DNA of 21,851 nt, taken from assembly GCA_900539345.1 (NCBI GenBank), contig UQBS01000050.1, forward strand, positions 1-21,851, read 5' to 3'. The stretch's first letter is position 1; the number at the start of each line of letters is the position of its first letter. The notes below the pieces were generated by a model, which searched no databases, was not told where the DNA came from, and saw nothing but the letters and a program-made list of their open reading frames with translations. Positions 6,460 to 12,754 of this stretch are shown here, one piece after another. The stretch is from an uncultured Coriobacteriaceae bacterium. GTDB taxonomy: Bacteria > Actinomycetota > Coriobacteriia > Coriobacteriales > UMGS124. A program made the position numbers and the translations under genes.

Positions 6460-8133
6460 CTACTTTGCTTGTCCCACGCTCTCTCCAAACAGGCTGATGA
6501 GCTCTTGTTTGCTGGTGACGCCGGCTTTGCGGTAGATGTGGATGGCATGGGTCTTCACGGTGCCGGCAGTCACGTAGAGCTGCTCGGCGATGAAGGGCAG
6601 GCTGCGGCCTTGCACGAGGTAGCGGCACACTTCGGCCTCGCGCGGTGTGAGACCCAGGGTTTGGGCGAAGCTGTCGAGTCGCGAGGCCTCGGCGGATGCG
6701 GCGTCTGCGGGCGTGGAGGCGGCCGCCGCAGCGGCTGGGGACGAGGTACCTGCGAATATGGTGCTTGCGGAAGCGGCCTTCGTTCCCGCCGTCGCGACCT
6801 GCGGGGACAGGCGCCCGTTGTCGGATGCGTCAGGCGAGGTCGCGCCGTCCTCGTCGCCCGTCTTCCTTGCCCCTTCGAGCTTCGCCACGCGCCTTGCCAG
6901 GCTATCAGTTGTCAAAACCAACAGGTAGAAGAGGGCAAACACTCCAATCGCGCATGCCAGGGGCAGCACGGCCTCGCCCATGCCGGGAATCTCGCTCATA
7001 ACGTCGCTCACGGCGCGGCCGCCTGCATTCCCCAGGAACACCACGCCGCCCACGAGGCCCTGTCCCACGCTGAACGCCAGCAGCGGCGAGGCGCCGGTCT
7101 GCTGGGTAGACTCGGTCACCTTCAAGATGACGAGTACCTGCAGGAAAAGGCTCGCGCCCGTGACGAGCGCTCCCGCCAGCGCCCCGCTCCGGTCCGGTGC
7201 CACGAGCAGCAACAACATCCCGAGCACCGAAAACGGCAGGCAGTAGCGGTAGAGCAGCCCGATATCCAGGCTCAGTGCGCCTTGGCTCACCGCGATGAGC
7301 GCCACGGCGGTGATGCAGCAGCACACAAGGAAGCCGCCCGGGAAGATGGTCTGCGCACCCGTGTAGCTCGAGCCCATGAGCAGCGACGTCACGAAATTGC
7401 CGATGAGTGCCGCTGCCGAGAACAGCGCCATGGCGCGCCAGGGGAGGATACCTGCGTTCACCAGGCCGGCCGAAGCCTCGCCGGGCATGCGTTCCTCGGG
7501 CCACACCTCGCGCGTGAGCTGATGCCTGCGCCAGGAGTCGAGAAGCCACAGCCCCGCCGATGTCAGGGGCAGCAGGCAGGCGATGAGTGTGGATGCCCGG
7601 CTCGGCAGTGCCGGAATCGCAAGATAGATGATGTATCCCAGCAAGAAGGAGAGCAGTACGAGCTGGCGCATGCCGCGCGACCCCAGCGAGAAGCGCGCGC
7701 CCCAGGCCACCGTGAGTACGAGTCCCGCCGCGCCGTACACGACGCCGCATGCGATGACGGCCGCGCTGATCCATCCAGGGCTGCCTTGCGGTCCCGCCGG
7801 CATGCCCATCAGGAGGGAAATCGCCCACGACGCGCCGGCGAGGCATACGCCTGCCGCCAAGACCACAGCGGGGGAGAGGCCGGGGTGCCGGCGGCGCAGC
7901 AGGCCGACGAGCGCGACAGCAAGCAGGGCCAGTGTGAGCTGCGAGGCGTAGTAGGCGTACTCGATGCCGATGCTTGTTACCACGTAAGCGTGGGGAAAGA
8001 GCGCCGTGCTGAGGTTGGCCACGTAGCCCCAAGCCCACAGGCACGCCGCGCCCACCACGGTACACAATGCCGAGCGGCGCTGCGTCCAGTCCGTCCAGCC
8101 GTGCCTTGTTTGGTCCCCCGCGCGCCCCGCCAT
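6460..8133 (-). CDS. Multi-TM LuxR-family transcriptional regulator
   Basis: The product is 557 aa from ATG 8133, with GGAG 5 bases upstream; the frame is open further but lacks a ribosome site there. About 12 hydrophobic segments fill residues 20 to about 410. A low-complexity Ala/Ser/Thr-rich linker follows (about 415-485). The C-terminus is a LuxR/GerE helix-turn-helix: LTPREAEVCRYLVQGRSLPF, then IAEQLYVTAGTVKTH and the IYRKAGV recognition region. This architecture, a polytopic membrane sensor fused to a LuxR output domain with no kinase, is strongly expanded in Eggerthellaceae, where such genes sit next to exported reductases. Here it is divergent from a Tat-exported flavoprotein. The inference is that it senses the substrate or redox state at the membrane and switches that gene on. 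The ligand is unknown. Confidence 0.88.
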   Translation of the reverse strand: MAGRAGDQTRHGWTDWTQRRSALCTVVGAACLWAWGYVANLSTALFPHAYVVTSIGIEYAYYASQLTLALLAVALVGLLRRRHPGLSPAVVLAAGVCLAGASWAISLLMGMPAGPQGSPGWISAAVIACGVVYGAAGLVLTVAWGARFSLGSRGMRQLVLLSFLLGYIIYLAIPALPSRASTLIACLLPLTSAGLWLLDSWRRHQLTREVWPEERMPGEASAGLVNAGILPWRAMALFSAAALIGNFVTSLLMGSSYTGAQTIFPGGFLVCCCITAVALIAVSQGALSLDIGLLYRYCLPFSVLGMLLLLVAPDRSGALAGALVTGASLFLQVLVILKVTESTQQTGASPLLAFSVGQGLVGGVVFLGNAGGRAVSDVMSEIPGMGEAVLPLACAIGVFALFYLLVLTTDSLARRVAKLEGARKTGDEDGATSPDASDNGRLSPQVATAGTKAASASTIFAGTSSPAAAAAASTPADAASAEASRLDSFAQTLGLTPREAEVCRYLVQGRSLPFIAEQLYVTAGTVKTHAIHIYRKAGVTSKQELISLFGESVGQAK

Positions 8134-8157
8134 GTCTACTCCGCTCTCTATACCGCC

Positions 8158-8200
8158 ATGTAACTGGCAGTTTACTACATCTCTACCATTTGGGGAGATG
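8158..8200. promoter_or_regulatory. Inverted repeats between regulator and flavoprotein genes
   Basis: AACTG-G-CAGTT (8162-8172), bordered by ATGTA and TACAT, and then CATCTC-N11-GAGATG (8178-8200) lie just upstream of the LuxR-type gene. They are candidate operators for that regulator in the divergent intergenic region 8134-8319. No clear -35/-10 pair was recognised. Confidence 0.35.
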
Positions 8201-8319
8201 CGCTTCGAAGGCCGTACGATGCATGATGAGGCCGTCGGGTGGCAATGGTGCCGCCCATCCGGGTCGCTCGGGCTTCTTGCTCGGGGCCGGCCCACGACGA
8301 AACCAAGGGGGTTTCACGC

Positions 8320-10047
8320 ATGGAGAAGAACTATCCCGAACTTGCCCGCGAGGCCATGAACCGCCGCACGTTCATCACGGCCGCCAGCGCCAGCGCTGCC
8401 TTTGCCGCCGCCGCTAGCATGGCCGGTGTCGCCCTGGCCGACGATGCCGACAAGAACGCCGACGCGAGCAAGCCGCACGCCGAGGGCTCGCTTGCCGCCG
8501 CCAACCAGGCCGCCGGCACCGCCAACGCCTGCTATCCCACGAACGACCCCAACCTCTTCCCTCCCTGTGCTGCAGGCGAGGGTGAGATCGCCTTCGTGGC
8601 CGAGCCCATCGCCGACGCTGACATCGTTGCCACCTACGACGTCGACGTCGTGGTGTGCGGCCTTGGCCCTGCCGGCGACGCCGCCGCCCTTTCCTGCGCC
8701 GACCATGGTCTCAAGACGGTCGCCGTGGAGAAGCGCGCCGTCGCCAACTATTGCTCCGCCACGCTGGGCGGCACCAACTCCAAGATTCACAAGCACTGGG
8801 GCGTGGAGTTCGACGAGGCTGAGTGGCTCCACGACGCCATGGTGGACAACGGTTTCCGCGGTAACTTCGACCTGTACAAGCGCTACCTCGAGTGCAACGG
8901 CGAGGCCGTGGACTGGTACGTCGACCACCTCATGAAGGCCGGCGATAAGACCGAGGACGACTTCCCCCTCACCTTCAACGCCACGGGCGACTTCCCCGAC
9001 TTCCGCGATTCGGCCGACGCCACGAGCCTCTCGCGTTCCTGGAACACGAGCTTCAACCTGCCTTTCACTCCTGCCGACCTGTCCGCCCTGCTGCCCCAGC
9101 TCATCGAGGAGGCCGGCGCCGAGGTGCGTTACGAGTGCCCCGCCTGCCAGCTTGTGACCGATGAGAACGGTGCCGTGACGGGCGTCATCGTCAAGAGCGC
9201 CGAGGGCTACGAGAAGTACAACTGCGCCAAGGGCGTCGTGCTCGCCACCGGCGGCTACGGCTTCAACCTTGAGAAGCTCCAGCGCTGCTGCCGCCCGCGC
9301 GACCTTGCTCTGTGCGGCTGGATGAGCCCCTCCACCGGCAACACCGGTGACGGCCACGAGATGGCTGTGGCCATCGGCGGCATCGAGGACGAGTACCCGC
9401 ACTCCCTCATGCTCGACCCCATGCAGCTCATGCCTTACCTGCGCGTGAACAAGCTGGGCAAGCGCTTCACGCCCGAGTACGAGCCCTACAACCACCTGGC
9501 CTGCGCTATCCAGGCTCAGCCCGGTGCCTGCGACTACTACATCGTCGATGGCGCCATCGCCGACAAGATTGACGCCATCTGGACGCCCTCCAGCTCCTGC
9601 TACGGCCCCAAGGAGGTCTGGGTTGGTGCCGCTACCAGCGAGAACGCCCTCAAGGCCGACACTCTTGAGGAGCTCGCGGAGCTCATGGGCGTGCCTGCGG
9701 ACGCGTTCGTGGCCACTATCGAGCACTGGAACGAGATGTGCGACGCCGGCGAGGATTCCGACTTCCACTTCCCCGGCGCGATGATGGCCAAGATCGACAC
9801 GCCGCCCTTCTACGCCAACCTCGAGGGCGCCGAGGCCCTCTGCACCGCCGGCGGCCTGCAGGTGGACATTCACTCCCGTGTGCTCAACACCGACTTCCAG
9901 CCCATCCAGGGCCTGTTCGCCGTGGGCCTCACTTCGGGCGGCATGTTCAACAACACCTACCCGCACAACCTCAACTGCCTGTCCCACACTCGCAACTGCA
10001 CCTTTGGCTACCTCGTGGGCAAGTACCTCTCCGGCGACGAGAGCTAA
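8320..10047 (+). CDS. Tat-exported FAD-dependent reductase (fumarate reductase flavoprotein fold)
   Basis: The product is 575 aa from ATG 8320, with AAGGGGG 8 bases upstream. A twin-arginine signal, NRRTFI (14-19) plus an Ala-rich hydrophobic stretch and VALA cleavage site (37-40), sends it across the membrane already folded. The FAD_binding_2 domain starts with DVVVCGLGPAGDAAALS (109-125) and includes KGVVLATGGYG (304-314). The final flavin-contact block is GLFAVGLTSGGMF (531-543). There is no FMN-binding domain, no heme CxxCH motif and no adjacent cytochrome, so the electron donor must be encoded elsewhere. Compared by eye with Shewanella flavocytochrome c3, the substrate residues R402, H504 and R544 align with Y390, C508 and Y547, arguing against fumarate as substrate. 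Transcription is probably controlled by the divergent LuxR-type gene and ends at 10186-10226. Confidence 0.88.
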   Translation: MEKNYPELAREAMNRRTFITAASASAAFAAAASMAGVALADDADKNADASKPHAEGSLAAANQAAGTANACYPTNDPNLFPPCAAGEGEIAFVAEPIADADIVATYDVDVVVCGLGPAGDAAALSCADHGLKTVAVEKRAVANYCSATLGGTNSKIHKHWGVEFDEAEWLHDAMVDNGFRGNFDLYKRYLECNGEAVDWYVDHLMKAGDKTEDDFPLTFNATGDFPDFRDSADATSLSRSWNTSFNLPFTPADLSALLPQLIEEAGAEVRYECPACQLVTDENGAVTGVIVKSAEGYEKYNCAKGVVLATGGYGFNLEKLQRCCRPRDLALCGWMSPSTGNTGDGHEMAVAIGGIEDEYPHSLMLDPMQLMPYLRVNKLGKRFTPEYEPYNHLACAIQAQPGACDYYIVDGAIADKIDAIWTPSSSCYGPKEVWVGAATSENALKADTLEELAELMGVPADAFVATIEHWNEMCDAGEDSDFHFPGAMMAKIDTPPFYANLEGAEALCTAGGLQVDIHSRVLNTDFQPIQGLFAVGLTSGGMFNNTYPHNLNCLSHTRNCTFGYLVGKYLSGDES

Positions 10048-10185
10048 ACACCCACTGCGGGCTGATGTTCGCTTCTTGCGGCACTGGCCGACCCGACCCA
10101 GTCAGACTCGGATGGGAGGGCAGCATCCTCGCCGCGAGCTGATGTCTGCTCCCCGTGACGCTGGCTGGGCTTGAATTGAAAGAAG

Positions 10186-10226
10186 GGCGCACTTCCGGCT
10201 TCACTGCCGGGGGTGCGTCCTTTTTG
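10186..10226 (+). terminator. Strong intrinsic terminator after the flavoprotein gene
   Basis: GGGCGCACTTCCGGC pairs with GCCGGGGGTGCGTCC over 15 bp (three G-U pairs) around the loop TTCACT, followed by TTTTT. Confidence 0.92.
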
Positions 10227-10285
10227 CGTTGGGGGTAGGAGTCGGTTCTTGCCTGCTTGTGCCGCATTTTGCGCCAAAGCTGGGA

Positions 10286-10376
10286 AATTAACATACATTT
10301 CAGGATTTTGAAAATCTCGCCAACTGGGGCTTTGATGATTTAACATACATTTGGACTGATGAAATGTATGTTAAAT
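10286..10376. promoter_or_regulatory. AT-rich operator-like cluster: three ACATACATTT boxes
   Basis: A perfect 15-bp inverted repeat, ATTTAACATACATTT (10338-10352) and AAATGTATGTTAAAT (10362-10376), has a 9-base spacer. A further direct copy, TTAACATACATTT, lies at 10288-10300, 52 bases (five helical turns) before the left arm. The cluster is strikingly AT-rich against its surroundings. There is no T tract, so it is an operator rather than a terminator. It lies 364 bases before the Fic-like gene, the nearest downstream gene. Confidence 0.7.
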
Positions 10377-10739
10377 GAGACGGGCAAGTGTAAAGAGGGG
10401 ACGGTTGGTGCCTCACTTGCGAATTTGACCGTCGTTTTTTGTCGGGCGTTGTGGGGGTTGCGGGCTTGTTCGCATCTCGCTTGCGCGTTTGGTGGTCTTG
10501 CGTGCTGGGTGGCGCTGGGATGGCGGGGCTGTAGGCGCCTTGCTTGCATGGCTGACGGCCATTGCCGCCAGGCAGTGCGGGGGATGCGCGGCTGCCAGCT
10601 TGCTCGCATGCTCTGCGGTCTTGCTGCCGGGTTGGCTGACCCGTCGGCCTCTCGCTTGCCCGCTTGGCGCTCGCTGCTGGGGGATGGTATGCTGCGTTTG
10701 TCTGGCAGCGTTGCACCGTGCCTACGGGGGGTGGGCTAG
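10377..10739 (+). other. Intergenic stretch without a recognisable gene
   Basis: The stretch contains loosely repeated GCTTGC/GCATGC-rich sequence and no credible coding frame. A possible promoter for the Fic-like gene is TTGGCG (10664-10669) and TATGCT (10688-10693) with an 18-base spacer. Confidence 0.35.
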
Positions 10740-11951
10740 TTGTTTGCGCCAATCGATCTTAACCAGCGGCTTCCACGTCTGGGGGCTGATGTACAGGCGT
10801 GGCTTTCGTGCTCGGAGACCGCGCTCGTGCGGCTCGAGGATCGAGCGGAGGGTTGCGAGGTACGCGGCGCACTGCACCGGGTGCTTTCTCGCTTGGAGGC
10901 CGTTTCCTCGGTGAGGGTCGAGGGGCGCCGACCCCGTCTGTCCACGGTTCTCAAGATTGAGTCGCTCCTGTCGTTCGACGGCACCGATTCGGCCGACCGG
11001 GTCGCCGCCCTCGACGCGCTCGATTTCGACGATGAGGAAGACCGCGAGGCAGCCATCGAGGCCGTCTATTATCAGATGGCGCTCGGCATGATTTACTGCT
11101 CGATGGGCCCGGGCACGCCGTTTACCTCGCAGACCATGCTTGACATCCATTCGATGCTGCGGTTTGGCCGCCTCGCTTCGGAGTCGGGCACAAAGGTGCG
11201 CACGCGCGAGTACCGTCCCCGCACGCACGATGACGGCACGCCGCTCCATGTGCCGCCCACGCCCGCCGAAGCCCCGGCGCTGCTCGACGAACTCTGTGCG
11301 TTCGTAGACTCGGATTTGTACTCGCCCATCGGCCAGGCGGCCGTCGCGCATTTCCAGCTTGAGGAGATAAAGCCGTTCAAGACGGGCCTGGACCGCACGG
11401 GCAGGCTCATGTCGCATGCCATCATCTACCGGCGCGGACTTTCGCGCGGGCTTGTTGCGCCCATCGGCTTGGCCCCGGCGATCGATACCGACAGACACGC
11501 CCGGTCGCTTTTGCCGTACAGGTTCGAGGATACCCAGGGGCGCGTTGACGTCGATGAGGCCGTGGGCCGTTGGGCGCGCTTCTGCGCCGAGTCGGTGCTT
11601 GTGTGCTGCCAGGCGGCCGACGTGTACTTGGGGGAGATCCTCTCCCTGCGCGACGCCTGGCTCGAGCGTTTCGGCAAGCCAAACAAGGGCTCGGCCGTAG
11701 GCGCCCTGCTGGGCCTCATGCCTGGTCAGCCCGTACTCACGGTGCGCCAGGCGGCGCTGCTTCTAGGACGCAGCATCTCATCCACCAACGAGGCACTCCT
11801 GCGCCTGGAAGACGCGGGCATCGTCGCCTCCGAGGACGGCTTCGGCCGTAACAGAATCTATCGCGCCCCCGAAGCCGAGGGCTTGCTCGAAAGTCTGGAG
11901 AACAGGCTCATCCCCAACCGCCCCGTTGCACGTGACTCTTTCGGCGGGTAA
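10740..11951 (+). CDS. Fic-fold protein with degenerate catalytic motif and C-terminal HTH
   Basis: The product is 403 aa. The start is TTG 10740, after a GGGGGGTGG ribosome-like site; no in-frame ATG near the N-terminus fits better. A Fic_N-type region carries the inhibitory-helix motif SVRVEG (57-62, pattern S/TxxxEG). The Fic core follows: TMLDIHSML (132-140) and AVAHFQLEEIKPF (201-213). The active-site loop, normally HPFxDGNGRxxR, reads KPFKTGLDRTGR at 211-222. The catalytic His is Lys and GNG is GLD, while the downstream Arg residues remain. A winged-helix segment (about 325-385: LTVRQAALLLGRSISSTNEA, then LLRLEDAGIV) ends the protein. Intact Fic enzymes transfer AMP or other nucleotides to target proteins; without the His, that activity is unlikely. 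It may act as a DNA-binding regulator, possibly of its own upstream palindromes. Confidence 0.85.
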   Translation: MFAPIDLNQRLPRLGADVQAWLSCSETALVRLEDRAEGCEVRGALHRVLSRLEAVSSVRVEGRRPRLSTVLKIESLLSFDGTDSADRVAALDALDFDDEEDREAAIEAVYYQMALGMIYCSMGPGTPFTSQTMLDIHSMLRFGRLASESGTKVRTREYRPRTHDDGTPLHVPPTPAEAPALLDELCAFVDSDLYSPIGQAAVAHFQLEEIKPFKTGLDRTGRLMSHAIIYRRGLSRGLVAPIGLAPAIDTDRHARSLLPYRFEDTQGRVDVDEAVGRWARFCAESVLVCCQAADVYLGEILSLRDAWLERFGKPNKGSAVGALLGLMPGQPVLTVRQAALLLGRSISSTNEALLRLEDAGIVASEDGFGRNRIYRAPEAEGLLESLENRLIPNRPVARDSFGG

Positions 11952-12073
11952 GACCAGCCGACGGATGTTCCCGCGCGCCCTGTGTCCCCGCACCTTCGTC
12001 GGTGCCCCCGAATGAGTTTCGTGGAGCTTGAGACTGACAGCCGGGCGAGCCCGGGCGCAGTCTCGGCGGGCCG

Positions 12074-12196
12074 GACGGCCACCGGACGAGTTTCGGCGCA
12101 GCAATCCCGACCTGCCTGGCAGCCAAACGGGTTTCGGTGCAGCAATCCTGACCCTCCTGGCAGCCAGGCGGGTTTCGGTGCAGTGATTGTGGCCGA
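12074..12196 (+). repeat. 41-bp repeat, three forward units
   Basis: The core AAACGGGTTTCGGTGCAG (ACGAGTTTCGGCGCAG in unit 1) has its GTTTCGG at 12090, 12131 and 12172, exactly 41 bases apart. About 25 bases (TGGCAGCC plus core) are conserved and about 16 vary. The same unit occurs twice in reverse orientation at 12323-12404. Confidence 0.85.
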
Positions 12197-12212
12197 TCAG
12201 GGCTCGGATTCC

Positions 12213-12241
12213 CCGTTTTGGCCGTTCGGGCGCCAAAACGG
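12213..12241. repeat. Central hairpin of the 41-bp repeat element
   Basis: CCGTTTTGGC (12213-12222) and GCCAAAACGG (12232-12241) are a perfect 10-bp inverted repeat around 9 bases, extended outward by CC/GG pairs with a bulge. A second small hairpin, CGTTGT-TTTT-ACAACG, follows at 12262-12277. Both lie between the opposed repeat blocks. Confidence 0.7.
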
Positions 12242-12322
12242 CGGGGCTCGATTGGTCTTTCCGTTGTTTTTACAACGAAATACTCAGGCAAACCCGGCGC
12301 TCGCCGGTGTCGATGGAGTCCC

Positions 12323-12404
12323 GACTGCACCGAAACCCGTTTTACTGCCAACGCACCCGCCAAGACTGCACCGAAACCCGTTTAGCCGCCACCGGGGACG
12401 GGAC
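12323..12404 (-). repeat. 41-bp repeat, two inverted units
   Basis: GACTGCACCGAAACCCGTTT occurs at 12323 and 12364, again 41 bases apart. It is the reverse complement of the core in the forward block at 12074-12196. The whole 12074-12404 region thus has the layout forward x3, hairpins, reverse x2, and contains no credible gene. Confidence 0.85.
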
Positions 12405-12471
12405 CCCCGGCGTTCCTCCGGCACCGGGCCACGCGATATAGCCGCACCCCCGCTCCCGTTGTCCGCATTGT

Positions 12472-12501
12472 CCCCTGTCCCCCACGCCCCCGCCCGCGCC
12501 C
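12472..12501 (-). other. Potential G-quadruplex (minus strand)
   Basis: On the minus strand the G runs are G3-N3-G3-N1-G5-N3-G5-N3-G4 (12501 down to 12472), matching the canonical four-run pattern with short loops. It lies about 250 bases upstream of the molybdoenzyme gene, in a stretch (12405-12754) where I see no gene. Confidence 0.55.
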
Positions 12502-12614
12502 GTTCCGACTTTTTCGATTTCCCGCAAACTTGCGCCATATGGCCGTCCAAGGCCGTATTCTTCTGGCTCAAGGAGGGACGACAAGGGGATTTGCGCCAGT
12601 GAAACGCCATAGAT

Positions 12615-12628
12615 GCAGGTAGACCTGC
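12615..12628. promoter_or_regulatory. Palindrome upstream of the molybdoenzyme operon
   Basis: GCAGGT-AG-ACCTGC is a perfect 6-bp inverted repeat 127 bases before the GTG start. It is a candidate operator; no matching regulator is encoded next to it and no clear promoter boxes were recognised. Confidence 0.3.
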
Positions 12629-12754
12629 CAACGTGCAGCGGTGATGCATGCCGCCGCCCGGGTGTTTGCGTCGCATTTTTCCCTTTACTTGCGGGCTGCA
12701 GACTGTGGGTGCCCCTTTATTTGCCATGAGCTCGTTAAATAAGGAGGGATCCTT

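Noticed and set aside
6388..8163. 591-codon plus-strand open frame across the LuxR-type gene
   Set aside because: It is the mirror of the membrane protein on the other strand, with Gly/Arg/His/Gln-rich sequence and no recognisable domain.
8320..10047. Calling the flavoprotein a fumarate reductase
   Set aside because: Only the FAD fold is supported; the residues aligned with the fumarate-binding site are all different.
12600..12754. Molybdenum-cofactor riboswitch before the molybdoenzyme gene
   Set aside because: There are small palindromes, but no conserved riboswitch core that I could recognise.
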